Shown here one piece after another: positions 52,841-61,960 of a stretch of 64,000 nucleotides of DNA (its first letter is position 1; the number at the start of each line of letters is the position of its first letter). The notes under the pieces are model-generated. The model had not been told where the DNA came from and did not search any database. It saw only the letters and a program-made list of their open reading frames with translations. Source of the stretch: Mycobacterium sp. DL (lineage in GTDB: Bacteria > Actinomycetota > Actinomycetes > Mycobacteriales > Mycobacteriaceae); NCBI RefSeq assembly GCF_039729195.1, contig NZ_CP155796.1, positions 4,464,001-4,528,000 on the forward strand. The letters run 5' to 3'. Position numbers and translations under genes: made by a program.

Positions 52841-53428
52841 TCAGGTCTGCAGCGCGGCGGCGACCTCGGGTGCGAGCCCGGCAGTGGAGGCTCTGTCGAG
52901 ATCTCCGTGTTGGATGCCGAGTGTCTTGAGGAACTTCTGCTGACCCATGGTCAAGCCGATGAAGTAGCCGAGTTCGACGATCTCGGGCTCGGTGAAGTGC
53001 GCGTGCAGAAGCGTCCAGACGCTGTCGTCGGCCAGGCTGGGATCCCAGGCGATGGCCTCGGCAAGCAGCAGGGCCGCCTTCTCCCGGGGTGAAAAGGCCT
53101 CGGAGTCACGGAATTCGATCACGTCGTCGAACTCGCGCTCGGACAGGCCGGCGGCCAGTGCCAGGTGGGAGCGCTGGCCGGCGCAGTAACCGCAGTCCAG
53201 CGACTTGGCGATGAAGACCCGTGCGAGCTCTTTGACGGAATGGTCGAGCACACCCTCGCGGAACACTGCTTGCCATGACTGGTTGAACGAGCGCAATACC
53301 GCCGGGACGTGCGCGCGGATCGCCTGGCTCTCGACACGCGGTGTGCCGTAGGCGCGGGAGTCGGCGATGTAACCGGCGAGCTCGGGGTCGGTGATCGAAT
53401 CGGGGTCGACGTAGCTGATCCGGGGCAT
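52841..53428 (-). CDS. AhpD/carboxymuconolactone-decarboxylase-like protein
   Basis: 195 residues from ATG at 53428 (AAGGAC upstream); longer frames add a non-conserved start. The fold is AhpD-like, all helical, with the CxxC-His pattern CGYCAGQRSH near residue 80 that acts as peroxidase or redox site in AhpD proteins. It could detoxify peroxides or be a lyase. Convergent with the M24 gene, and divergent from LacI 2 across a LacI operator, so it belongs to the regulon. Confidence 0.82.
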   Translation of the reverse strand: MPRISYVDPDSITDPELAGYIADSRAYGTPRVESQAIRAHVPAVLRSFNQSWQAVFREGVLDHSVKELARVFIAKSLDCGYCAGQRSHLALAAGLSEREFDDVIEFRDSEAFSPREKAALLLAEAIAWDPSLADDSVWTLLHAHFTEPEIVELGYFIGLTMGQQKFLKTLGIQHGDLDRASTAGLAPEVAAALQT

Positions 53429-53447
53429 TTGCAGTCCTTCTACCAGG

Positions 53448-53463
53448 TGGCAATCGATTGCCA
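53448..53463. promoter_or_regulatory. LacI operator (TGGCAATCGATTGCCA) between AhpD-like and LacI 2
   Basis: Perfect 16-bp palindrome with core CAATCGATTG, 20 bp before the AhpD-like start and 62 bp before LacI 2. It could serve both divergent genes and provide autoregulation. Confidence 0.8.
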
Positions 53464-53525
53464 ATCAGCTTACTCGGATGTGGCTGGACCGCAATGGTCG
53501 ACCGGAATCCGACTACGCTTGCCGC

Positions 53526-54536
53526 GTGCCCAAGCCGACCATCCAGGATGTCGCCCGCGCTGCCGGCGTTCATCCCGGTACCGCGTCGCGGGCACTCAAC
53601 CCCGAACTCGCGGGCCGGATCACCCCCGAGACCACCCGGCGTGTCAAAGAGGCGGCGACGCGCCTGGGTTACGTGCCCGACCAACTCGGGCGGAATCTGC
53701 GCACCCGCCGCTCCCACACCATCGGGGTGCTGATTCCCGACCTCGGTAACCCCGTCTTTCCGCCGATCGTCCGCGGAATCGAGGACGGTCTGCGCGACGC
53801 CGGCTACGAGGCGCTGATCGCCAACACCGATGACAGCCCCGAGCGCGAAGACCATCTGATCAAGGTGCTCACGGCACGGCACTGCGACGGCTTCATCATC
53901 GCCTCCTCGCGACGCGACGACCCTGCCGTGGCAGCACTTGTGGAGTCGAAAGTCCCTGTGGTGCTGGTGAACCGGTTGATGGACACCGCGACTGCGTCGG
54001 TTGTCAGCGACGATGCAACCGGCATGCGGGCGGCGGTTGACCATCTCATCGGGCTGGGACACGCGGCAATCGCGCACGTCACCGGCCCGGCGACGCTGTC
54101 GATGACCCAGGTTCGGCGTGCCGCCTTCGAAGAGGTGATGGCCGCCGCGGGCCTCGCCGCCTATCCGGACCTGATCGAGAGGGCCGATCGTTACGCGGTG
54201 GACGAAGGGGCTCGCGCATTCGGTCGTCTCCTGGACCGCCACATACCGACAGCAGTGATCGCCGGCAACGACATGATCGCGATCGGCTGTTACTCGGCGC
54301 TGCGGGAACGGGGGCTGCGTTGTCCCGAGGACGTGTCGGTGGTCGGCTTCAACGACATGCCGTTGTCGGGTTTTCTGGACCCCGCCCTGACGACGGTGGC
54401 CATCCCGCAGAACGACATCGGAGCAGCAGCGGCGCAGCTGATCCTCGGAATGATCAATGATGGTCGCCCGGCGCATCGCCTCTTGCCGGTGGCGCTGGTG
54501 GTGCGGGGCTCTACCGGTCCGCCGCCGAATCGGTAG
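53526..54536 (+). CDS. LacI-family transcriptional regulator 2
   Basis: 336 residues from GTG at 53526; an ATG at 53478 would add 16. HTH PTIQDVARAAGVHPGTASRALN and hinge LGYVPDQLGRNLRT. The ligand domain resembles LacI 1 (GVLIPDLGNPVFPPIVRG, RCPEDVSVVGFNDMPLSGF). An operator lies just upstream. Operator-helix residues differ slightly from LacI 1 (HPGTAS versus HKATVS), so their site preferences may differ. Ligand unknown. Confidence 0.9.
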   Translation: MPKPTIQDVARAAGVHPGTASRALNPELAGRITPETTRRVKEAATRLGYVPDQLGRNLRTRRSHTIGVLIPDLGNPVFPPIVRGIEDGLRDAGYEALIANTDDSPEREDHLIKVLTARHCDGFIIASSRRDDPAVAALVESKVPVVLVNRLMDTATASVVSDDATGMRAAVDHLIGLGHAAIAHVTGPATLSMTQVRRAAFEEVMAAAGLAAYPDLIERADRYAVDEGARAFGRLLDRHIPTAVIAGNDMIAIGCYSALRERGLRCPEDVSVVGFNDMPLSGFLDPALTTVAIPQNDIGAAAAQLILGMINDGRPAHRLLPVALVVRGSTGPPPNR

Positions 54537-54537
54537 C

Positions 54538-55914
54538 TCAGGCCTTCCAGACCGTCTTCAGGTTGCAGAACTCGCGAATGCCGGCGGCGGCAAGCTCGCG
54601 ACCGTAGCCGGAGTCCTTGACCCCGCCGAACGGCAGCTCGGGGTAGGAAACCGTCATTCCGTTGAGGAACACCGCGCCGGCGTCGAGGTTGGCGACAAAC
54701 CAATCCTGTTCTGCCTCTTCGTTACTCCACACCGCCGAGCTCAGCCCGAATGTCGTCTGGTTGGCGACGCGCACGGCCTCCTCGCGGTCTGCCACCTTGT
54801 ACACCGAGGCGACCGGGCCGAATGTCTCCTCCATCACGATCCGCATGTCGTCGGACAAACCGGCCAAGACGGTCGGTTCGTAGAACCACCCGGGCTGGTC
54901 CGGGGCACTACCGCCGGTGAGGAGTTCCGCACCCTTGGCGACCGCATCGTCGACCAGGTCGGCGACATCGGTGCGACCTGATGCGGTAGCGAGTGGGCCG
55001 ATATCGGTGGCTTCGTCCATCGGGTCGCCGACGACAAGAGCCTTCATCTTGTCGACAAAGAGGCCGACGAACTGATCGTAGACATCGGTGTGGATGATGA
55101 ATCGCTTTCCGGCGATGCAGGATTGGCCGTTGTTGGAGATCCGGGCCTTCACCGCGGTGGTTGATGCCGCCTCGAGGTCGGCGCTGGGCATGACGATGAA
55201 GGGGTCCGAACCGCCGAGTTCCAGCACAGCCTTCTTGATCTCCCGGCCGGCAGTCGAGGCCACCGAACGGCCCGCCGGCTCAGAACCGGTGAGCGTGACG
55301 GCCTTGACGCGTCGGTCCTCGATCACCGCGGCGACCTCGGCCGACCCGATCAACAGAGTGCGGAACGACCCGGAGGGAAAGCCACCCCTCTCGAAGAGTT
55401 CGTCGAGGTACATTGCGGACTGCGGCACGTTCGAAGCGTGCTTGAGCAGGCCGGTGTTGCCTGCCATCAACGCCGGTGCGGCAAACCGAATGACCTGCCA
55501 AAGCGGGTAATTCCACGGCATCACGGCCAGCACGACTCCGAGCGGCTGCCACACCGTGCCCGCGGAGGACGCCGCCACCGCGGACGGATCGGCGAGTTCC
55601 TCACCGGCGAGGAACGATTCGGCGTTGTCCGCGTAGAAGCGGATGTTCTTCGCGCACTTGAGTACCTCGCCGCGGGACTGGGCGACGGGCTTGCCCATCT
55701 CCAGGGTGATCATGGCGGCGGCACGATCCACATCGGCTTCCAGAAGGTCGGCAGTGGCGTGCATCCATTCCGCCCGCTGAGCGTAGCTGGTGCTGCGCAG
55801 CGTCTGCGCCGCCTGGTAGGCCTCGGCGATGCGCCGTTCCACCTCGGCGCTGTCGTGTGGTTCGAAGGTCTCGACGGTGTCGCCGGTGGCCGGGTTGATG
55901 GTCGCGATTGCCAT
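54538..55914 (-). CDS. gabD1: Succinate-semialdehyde dehydrogenase-like ALDH (GabD1 type)
   Basis: 458 residues from ATG at 55914, beginning MAIATINPATGDTVETFEP, the typical start of mycobacterial GabD1 proteins. ALDH signatures: AVLELGGSDPFIVMPSAD, the catalytic Cys in NNGQSCIAGKR, and the PFGGVKDSGYGREL motif. The favoured substrate is a short semialdehyde such as succinate semialdehyde. It is the last gene of the VOC-GntR-ALDH operon and ends 2 bp after the convergent LacI 2 gene. Confidence 0.9.
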   Translation of the reverse strand: MAIATINPATGDTVETFEPHDSAEVERRIAEAYQAAQTLRSTSYAQRAEWMHATADLLEADVDRAAAMITLEMGKPVAQSRGEVLKCAKNIRFYADNAESFLAGEELADPSAVAASSAGTVWQPLGVVLAVMPWNYPLWQVIRFAAPALMAGNTGLLKHASNVPQSAMYLDELFERGGFPSGSFRTLLIGSAEVAAVIEDRRVKAVTLTGSEPAGRSVASTAGREIKKAVLELGGSDPFIVMPSADLEAASTTAVKARISNNGQSCIAGKRFIIHTDVYDQFVGLFVDKMKALVVGDPMDEATDIGPLATASGRTDVADLVDDAVAKGAELLTGGSAPDQPGWFYEPTVLAGLSDDMRIVMEETFGPVASVYKVADREEAVRVANQTTFGLSSAVWSNEEAEQDWFVANLDAGAVFLNGMTVSYPELPFGGVKDSGYGRELAAAGIREFCNLKTVWKA

Positions 55915-55937
55915 GTGGATCCTGTTCGGTGGTGGGG

Positions 55938-56597
55938 TTACTCGAAAACTTCTGGATGATTGGCGAGTTGGCGGCGGGTGCGTCGGATGTGGCCGAGGAG
56001 CACCCTCTCGGCTTCGGTGGAATCGCCGTCGCGGATCGCGGCGACCAACATGTGGTGCTCGTCGTGCAGGATGCGATGACTGTCTTCGTTCAGGAGCTGG
56101 GTGAATGCGCGGCGATAGTGCTGGGTGGTATTCCACAGCCGCTCCACGGTCTGCCCCAGGAACGTGGTGCTGGCTCCCGCGTAACTGCCGAGGTGGAATT
56201 CGCGATCCAGTTCCAGGAACCGCTCGACATCGTGGACTGCCGCCATCTCCTCGGCCAGAGTGGCCAGCCGGTCGACCTGTTCACTGCGCAGGTGCGGCAT
56301 GCTGTAGCGCAGCAGCAGCGGTTCGATCCGTTCGCGGACTTGATAGAGCTCCACGCATTCGTCGAGGCTCAGGCGGGAGATCCAGGCGCCGGCGTTGGCC
56401 ACCGTGGTGACCAGGCCGTCGGATTCGAGTATTCGCAACGCTTCTCGCACCGGCACTCGGCTGGCGCCGTACTGGTTTGCGAGCTCCTCCTGCCGCAACC
56501 GTGTTCCCGGCGGATACATCCCGCGCAGGATGGCATTGCGCAGTTCGTCAGCCACTCGGGCGCCGGTGACACCGTCGCGCACCTGGGGTTGGGTCAT
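55938..56597 (-). CDS. GntR-family regulator with FCD ligand domain
   Basis: 219 residues from ATG at 56597. N-terminal winged helix (RVADELRNAILRGMYPPGTRL, then ASRVPVREALRILESDGLVTTV) and a C-terminal FCD domain with metal-type His (FHLGSYAG, DEHHMLV). FadR/VanR-like proteins usually bind organic acids or acyl-CoA. The gene lies 7 bp after the VOC gene and 23 bp before the ALDH gene, and probably controls both this operon and the divergent E1-E2 operon. Confidence 0.9.
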   Translation of the reverse strand: MTQPQVRDGVTGARVADELRNAILRGMYPPGTRLRQEELANQYGASRVPVREALRILESDGLVTTVANAGAWISRLSLDECVELYQVRERIEPLLLRYSMPHLRSEQVDRLATLAEEMAAVHDVERFLELDREFHLGSYAGASTTFLGQTVERLWNTTQHYRRAFTQLLNEDSHRILHDEHHMLVAAIRDGDSTEAERVLLGHIRRTRRQLANHPEVFE

Positions 56598-56604
56598 CGC
56601 GGAG

Positions 56605-57129
56605 TCAGTCCGCCGGATGGTTCGGGTTCCACAGCAGTACGTCGGCGTCGGCTTCGTAGGCCTTGCCATCGGGAAAGCTGACCAGTTCGAATTGCATGCC
56701 CCACGGGCTCAGAAAGTACACCCAACGCTGCCCTTCGCTGGCGTTTCGACTGGCTGTCGGGCCGCCGAGCACCTCGATGGTCTCGGACTGCAGATACGCA
56801 ACCGCGGCGTCGATGTCGTGCACGTAGAAGGCCAGATGGTGTCCGCCGACGTCACTGTTGCGTGGTTGTGGCGCTTGGCCGTCCGCCGGTTCGTAGGAGA
56901 AGACCTCGAAGTTCGCCCCGGTGCCGCAGCGGTAGAACCGGAGTTCACGCATCACGGTGCGCGGGTGGACGTTGAGGTGCTCCTCCATCCAGTCGTCGTC
57001 GTGGGCGTAGGGCCCGAGTGTGTAGACGTGGGTGCATCCGAGAACGCGGACGAAGAAGTCGTGCGCCTGCTCGAGGTCGGGCACGGTGAAGCCGATGTGG
57101 TCGGTGCCGACCAGACCCGGTAGCGGCAT
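56605..57129 (-). CDS. VOC-superfamily (glyoxalase-like) protein
   Basis: 174 residues. Glyoxalase/dioxygenase fold with two beta-alpha-beta modules: HIGFTVPDLEQAHDFFVRVLG, and HHLAFYVHDIDAAVAYLQ. Metal ligands probable at His in DHIGF and HHLAF and Glu in FELVSFPDG. It may isomerise or rearrange a pathway intermediate. It is the first gene of the VOC-GntR-ALDH operon. Confidence 0.85.
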   Translation of the reverse strand: MPLPGLVGTDHIGFTVPDLEQAHDFFVRVLGCTHVYTLGPYAHDDDWMEEHLNVHPRTVMRELRFYRCGTGANFEVFSYEPADGQAPQPRNSDVGGHHLAFYVHDIDAAVAYLQSETIEVLGGPTASRNASEGQRWVYFLSPWGMQFELVSFPDGKAYEADADVLLWNPNHPAD

Positions 57130-57141
57130 GAAACCTCCTCA

Positions 57142-57226
57142 GTGGATCCAATACGTCTGATAATAGCGGCTACGGGGGCCGTTTTTGCAAGAACTATGGC
57201 CAAAGTGAATCCAATCAGGGTATGTT
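57142..57226. promoter_or_regulatory. Divergent promoter region with two GTGRATCCAAT repeats
   Basis: GTGGATCCAAT (57142-57152) and GTGAATCCAAT (57205-57215) match at 10 of 11 bases, 63 bp apart, near both divergent starts. Minus -10 TATTAT (57160-57165) faces the VOC gene, and plus -10 TATGTT (57221-57226) faces the E1 gene. The repeats are candidate GntR sites. Confidence 0.45.
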
Positions 57227-57275
57227 CGCGGCCTAGCGTCAACAGATCGACCGGCACTCAAGCCGCCCGCCGTCG

Positions 57276-59480
57276 ATGGAGATGAGGGACATGCCACAGC
57301 AGAACCGCCTGGAAACGGGCGCTCCCTGGATCGAGTTGTCGACCACCGACGAGGACTGGAAGGCCGCTGACCCGGCGCTTCTGGGCACGATGCTCGCCGA
57401 GCTGCACATCATCCGGGTGTTCGAGGAGGTGGTGTTGGAGCTGGCCGGCGAAGGTCTGGTTCATGGTCCCGCGCACTCGAGCATCGGGCAGGAAGGTGGC
57501 GCGGTTGGATCCATCGTCGGCCTCCGGTCGTCCGATGCGGTCAACGGTTCCCATCGCGGACACCACCAATTCCTGGCCAAAGCGTTGACCCACGTCTCCG
57601 GTGGGGTGATCGACCCGGCCGCGGCGATCACCCCCAAGATCCAGCGCCTGCTTCAGAAGACGCTCGCCGAGATCCTCGGCCTGGCCCAGGGGTTCTGCCG
57701 CGGTCGCGGCGGTTCGATGCACCTGCAGTGGTTCGAGGCGGGCGCACTGGGGACCAACGCGATCGTCGGCGGCGGGGTCCCGATGGGAGCCGGAAATGCC
57801 TGGGCACAAAAGCACAGTGGTACAACAGACCTGACGATAAGTTACTTCGGTGACGGCTCCAGCCAGATCGGCTCCGTGCTGGAGACCATGAACCTGGCGG
57901 CCGCCTGGAAGCTGCCGTTCTGCTTCTTCATCGAGAACAACCGGTACGCGGTGTCGACCCGGGTCGATGAGATCACCGCCGATCCACGTTTGTCGGTCCG
58001 TGGGCAGGGTTTCGGGATTCCCAGCTGGCGCGTCGACGGAATGGACCCGCTCGCGGTGCATCTGGCGACCCAGCAGGCGGCCGAACAGATGCGCAACGGC
58101 GGTGGTCCCGCCGTCATCGAGGCGGAGGTATACCGGTTCTTCCATCAGAACGGCCCGTTCCCGGGCAGTGCCTTCGGGTACCGCGACAAAGACGAAGAAG
58201 CGTCATGGCGGTCGCGGGATCCCCTCCAGAAGGTGGCGGATCAGATGATCGCGCTGGGTCTCATCGACGAGGCCGGGGTGGCGGCGTTGCGCAGACAGGC
58301 CAAGGACGCGATGTCGGCAGCGGTATCCGAACTGTTGGAATCCGATCCGGAAAAGGCAGGTAAGCGCCGCATCCGGCCGGAACTCTGGCCGGATCCCAGT
58401 TTCGTCAACGTCGGTGTCCGCGGCGACGCCAGCGAACTGAAATCGCTTGACGCGCTGGAGCCGACGACGTTCGAAGGCCCTTGGCGCCCGGTGAAGTTTG
58501 TCGAAGCCGTTTCGGGGGTGATGGACCGCCGGATGGAAACCGACGATCGGATCGTGATCTTCGGCGAGGATGTCCACCATCTCAACGGTGGCACCAACGG
58601 CGCCACCAAGGGATTGGCCAAGTACGGCGAGAACCGGTTGGTCGGCACCCCGATCAGTGAGAACGCCTTCACCGGAATCGGTGGAGGCATGGCGCTCGAC
58701 GGCCGGTTCCGGCCGGTGGTGGAGTTCATGTACCCCGACTTCATGTGGGTCGCCGCCGATCAGGTGTTCAACCAGATCGGCAAAGCGCGCCACATGTTCG
58801 GCGGCGAGAACTCGGTTCCCTTCGTGCTCCGCACCAAGGTGGCGATGGGATCCGGTTACGGCTCGCAGCATCTGATGGATCCGGCCGGGATCTTCGCCAC
58901 CAGCCCAGGTTGGAGAGTCGTGGCGCCGTCAACAGCCGCCGACTACGTCGGTCTGATGAACGCCGCACTGGCACTGCAGGATCCGGTACTCGTGATCGAG
59001 CATGTGGACCTCTACGGGATTGCCGATCAGATTCCCGACGTGGATCTCGACTACATCATTCCGCCCGGCCAAGCCGCGATCCGGCGGGCCGGCAACGACG
59101 TGACCGTGATCAGTTACCTGTCGATGGTGGCCCACTGCGCCGAGGCGATCGAGCAGACCGGCATGGACGCCGAACTGATCGACCTGCGTTGGCTGGACCG
59201 CGCGTCGATCGACTGGGGCACCATCGAAGCCAGCGTCAAGAAGACCAACGCCGTCCTGATCGTGGAACAGGGGGCGCAGGGCAGTTCCTACGGCGGCTGG
59301 CTCGCCGACGAGATCCAGCGCCGACTCTTCGACTGGCTCGACCAGCCCGTCGAGCGGGTGTCGGGGGAGGAGGCGTCGCCGAGTATCTCGAGAGTGCTGG
59401 AACGCGCTGCGATCGCACGCACCGAGGAAGTGGTTGCCGGACTGGAGAAGATCCGTATCGGCATGGGTGAGGTGAACTGA
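57276..59480 (+). CDS. Fused E1 alpha-beta subunit of a 2-oxoacid dehydrogenase complex
   Basis: 734 residues. The first half is E1-alpha: TPP-binding motif with GDG (residues 192-194) and NN (221-222) in the expected spacing. The second half is E1-beta (from about residue 400; IVIFGEDV and a transketolase-like C-terminal domain). Fusion of both chains is known in some actinobacteria and proteobacteria. ATG at 57276 has no SD; ATG at 57291 has GGAGATGAGGG upstream and may be the true start. E2 follows in overlapping frame. The substrate is probably a branched or acetoin-like 2-oxo compound, undecided. Confidence 0.88.
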   Translation: MEMRDMPQQNRLETGAPWIELSTTDEDWKAADPALLGTMLAELHIIRVFEEVVLELAGEGLVHGPAHSSIGQEGGAVGSIVGLRSSDAVNGSHRGHHQFLAKALTHVSGGVIDPAAAITPKIQRLLQKTLAEILGLAQGFCRGRGGSMHLQWFEAGALGTNAIVGGGVPMGAGNAWAQKHSGTTDLTISYFGDGSSQIGSVLETMNLAAAWKLPFCFFIENNRYAVSTRVDEITADPRLSVRGQGFGIPSWRVDGMDPLAVHLATQQAAEQMRNGGGPAVIEAEVYRFFHQNGPFPGSAFGYRDKDEEASWRSRDPLQKVADQMIALGLIDEAGVAALRRQAKDAMSAAVSELLESDPEKAGKRRIRPELWPDPSFVNVGVRGDASELKSLDALEPTTFEGPWRPVKFVEAVSGVMDRRMETDDRIVIFGEDVHHLNGGTNGATKGLAKYGENRLVGTPISENAFTGIGGGMALDGRFRPVVEFMYPDFMWVAADQVFNQIGKARHMFGGENSVPFVLRTKVAMGSGYGSQHLMDPAGIFATSPGWRVVAPSTAADYVGLMNAALALQDPVLVIEHVDLYGIADQIPDVDLDYIIPPGQAAIRRAGNDVTVISYLSMVAHCAEAIEQTGMDAELIDLRWLDRASIDWGTIEASVKKTNAVLIVEQGAQGSSYGGWLADEIQRRLFDWLDQPVERVSGEEASPSISRVLERAAIARTEEVVAGLEKIRIGMGEVN

Positions 59481-60712
59481 TGGCCACCGTCGTGCGGATG
59501 CCCGAGGTATTGGCCAATGCGACCGAGGCGATCATCCAGACCTGGCTGGTCGAAGTCGGCCAGGAGATCTCGATCGGCGATCCGATCGCCGAAATCGAAA
59601 CGGACAAGGCGGTTGTCGAGTACGCAGCCGAGGTGGGCGGTGTGCTGTCACGCTTGCTCGCCGACGCCGGTGCGACCGTCGCCATCGGGGAACCCATCGC
59701 CCTGGTGTTGGCACCGGGTGAAACCGCCACCGGCGGTGAGTCGGACCCGCTGGGCGGTGAGCCGGCGCGGGATCCGGAATCGGGGTCGCCGGTACTGGAG
59801 GCGGCCGAACCCGTTCTCGAGGCGCGGCCGGTGACCAACGGTCGACGCCTGTTCGCCACACCGTTGGTGCGCAAGCTGGCCCGGGAGAGAGACATCGACC
59901 TTGATGCGGTGACCGGCACGGGACCCGGCGGTCGAATCGTCCGTCGGGATCTGGACCGGCTGCCGCCCCAGAAGGCGCAGGCTGCAACACAACCCGTGCG
60001 AGCACCCGCAGCAACGGCCAGGCCCGCAGAAACGAATCACGTCGACATCCCGCTGACCGGTATGCGCAGGGCGATCGCTCGACGCCTCACCGAGAGCAAG
60101 ACGACGGTGCCGCACTTCTACGTCGTTGCGGACTGTCGCGTGGACGCCCTGCTGGACCTGCGGCGCTCGGTCAACGAGGCAGGCAGCACCAAGGTGTCGG
60201 TGAACGACTTCGTGCTCAAGGCGGTGGCCGGCGCACTGGTGGAAGTGCCCGAGGCGAATGCGATCTGGAACGGCGATTCGATCCGCCGATTCTCGGCGGC
60301 CGACATCGCGGTGGCCGTCGCGGTCGACGGTGGCTTGCTGACGCCGGTGATCTGGGGCGTGGAGAGTCTCACTGTGTCGGCGATCGCCACCCAGATCGCC
60401 GGCCTGGCGGCGCGCGCCCGCGCCGGCAGGATCCAACAGCATGAGCTCGAAGGCGGCAGCTTCTCGGTTTCCAACCTCGGCATGTACGGGGTGAGCGAGT
60501 TCTCCGCCATCTTGAACCCGCCACAGTCGGGAATCCTCGCTGTCGGCGGGGCGACCCAACGTCCGGTCGTGGTGGAGGGCGAATTGGCTGTCGGCACAGT
60601 GATGACCGTGACCCTGTCCGCCGATCACCGCGTGATCGATGGTGCGGTGGCCGCGCAGTGGATGGCAGCATTCGTGCGGAGGATCGAGAATCCGCTGACG
60701 ATCCTGATCTGA
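59480..60712 (+). CDS. Dihydrolipoamide acyltransferase E2 component
   Basis: 410 residues. N-terminal lipoyl domain with the lipoylated Lys at about residue 43 (EIETDKAVVEY), a peripheral-subunit-binding domain (ATPLVRKLARERDIDLDAVTGTGPGGRI), and a C-terminal acyltransferase with catalytic SADHRVIDG. It overlaps the E1 stop (TGATG). No E3 gene is present here, so a shared dihydrolipoamide dehydrogenase must serve it. Confidence 0.92.
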   Translation: MATVVRMPEVLANATEAIIQTWLVEVGQEISIGDPIAEIETDKAVVEYAAEVGGVLSRLLADAGATVAIGEPIALVLAPGETATGGESDPLGGEPARDPESGSPVLEAAEPVLEARPVTNGRRLFATPLVRKLARERDIDLDAVTGTGPGGRIVRRDLDRLPPQKAQAATQPVRAPAATARPAETNHVDIPLTGMRRAIARRLTESKTTVPHFYVVADCRVDALLDLRRSVNEAGSTKVSVNDFVLKAVAGALVEVPEANAIWNGDSIRRFSAADIAVAVAVDGGLLTPVIWGVESLTVSAIATQIAGLAARARAGRIQQHELEGGSFSVSNLGMYGVSEFSAILNPPQSGILAVGGATQRPVVVEGELAVGTVMTVTLSADHRVIDGAVAAQWMAAFVRRIENPLTILI

Positions 60713-61951
60713 CTAGGTCGGGTCCGGCAGGAGCATCTCGGCCAGAGTCTGACCGATCGGAAGCGCCGACGTGGCGGCCGGCGAGGGCGCGTTCAGCACG
60801 TGGATGCTGCGCGGCGTTGTCTCCAGCAGGAAGTCATGGACCAGCGTGCCGTCGCGCCGGACCGCTTGCGCCCGGATGCCGGCCTCTTTGGGGAGCAGAT
60901 CGCCCAAAGTGAGTTCAGGACAGTACTTCTGGCATTCGGCGAGGTAACCGCGTTTGAACAGGGAGTTCTTCATCTCGTGGACTCCGGTGCGGAGGTTCGC
61001 CCTGGCGACTCTCCACATTCCGGGGAAGCGGGCGTATTCGAGGACGTCACGCGGCCGCACGGCGCCTTTGTGATATCCCTCCCGGGAGAATCCGAGGACG
61101 GCGTTGGGGCCCACCGACACACCACCGTCGATGGTCGGGCTCAGGTGCACTCCGAGGAAGGGGAGCGCCGGGTCGGGTATCGGATAGATGAGGCGCGTGA
61201 CGATTCCCGTTCGGGCCGTTGGTAATGAGTAGTACTCGCCACGGAACGGGATGATCTGGATGTCGACGTCGATTCCGGCCATGGCGGCGACTCGGTCTGC
61301 CTGCAGTCCCGCGCAGGAGACCAGTCGATCGGCGTGCCATGTCATGTCTCGGGTTTCCACGATGACACCGTCGGCGGTCTCGTGAAGGCCGGTGACTGCT
61401 GTGCCGGTTCGCACCGATCCGCCGCCGCGTCGCACCAGGTGCTGCAGGGCCTCGCAGACTCTCGTGTAGTCGATGATGCCGGTGGCCGCCACCTCGATGG
61501 CTCCCAGTCCGCGCACATTCGGTTCGGCGCGCCGCAGTGCCGACGCGTCCATGAGCGTGACCTCGAGACCGTTCGTCTTGGCGCGGTCGTACAGCGCCAG
61601 CATGCGTTGGTGTTCGAGGTCATTGGTGGCCACCAGGAGTTTCCCGGTGGTCCGGAACGGGATGTCGTGAGCTGCGGCAAAATCTTTGGTCTCCGCCGCT
61701 CCGCGTTTACACAAGGTCGCCTTGAGGCTGCCCGGTTCGTAGTAGATGCCCGAGTGGATCACGCCGCTGTTGTGGCCGGTCTGGTGTTGTGCCACCCCAC
61801 TCTCTTTCTCCAGAACAGTGACGGTGAGTCCGGGGCGGCGCTGTTGAATCTTCCATGCCGTGGCGAGTCCGACGATTCCCCCACCGATGACCAGGACATC
61901 GGTGTGGGCTGGTGCAGTCGCGTTGTTCTTCGGAAGTGCAGAATCTTTCAT
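60713..61951 (-). CDS. lhgO: L-2-hydroxyglutarate oxidase LhgO-like
   Basis: 412 residues from ATG at 61951 (TTG at 61960 also possible). FAD-binding Rossmann VLVIGGGIVGLATAWKIQQRRPG and the family motif QTGHNSGVIHSGIYY. C-terminal part with LGVHLSPTIDGGVSVGPNAV. It oxidises L-2-hydroxyglutarate or a related 2-hydroxyacid to the 2-oxoacid, passing electrons to quinones. It follows marR by 9 bp, so they form one operon, convergent with the E2 gene. Confidence 0.9.
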   Translation of the reverse strand: MKDSALPKNNATAPAHTDVLVIGGGIVGLATAWKIQQRRPGLTVTVLEKESGVAQHQTGHNSGVIHSGIYYEPGSLKATLCKRGAAETKDFAAAHDIPFRTTGKLLVATNDLEHQRMLALYDRAKTNGLEVTLMDASALRRAEPNVRGLGAIEVAATGIIDYTRVCEALQHLVRRGGGSVRTGTAVTGLHETADGVIVETRDMTWHADRLVSCAGLQADRVAAMAGIDVDIQIIPFRGEYYSLPTARTGIVTRLIYPIPDPALPFLGVHLSPTIDGGVSVGPNAVLGFSREGYHKGAVRPRDVLEYARFPGMWRVARANLRTGVHEMKNSLFKRGYLAECQKYCPELTLGDLLPKEAGIRAQAVRRDGTLVHDFLLETTPRSIHVLNAPSPAATSALPIGQTLAEMLLPDPT

Positions 61952-61960
61952 CGACGGCAA

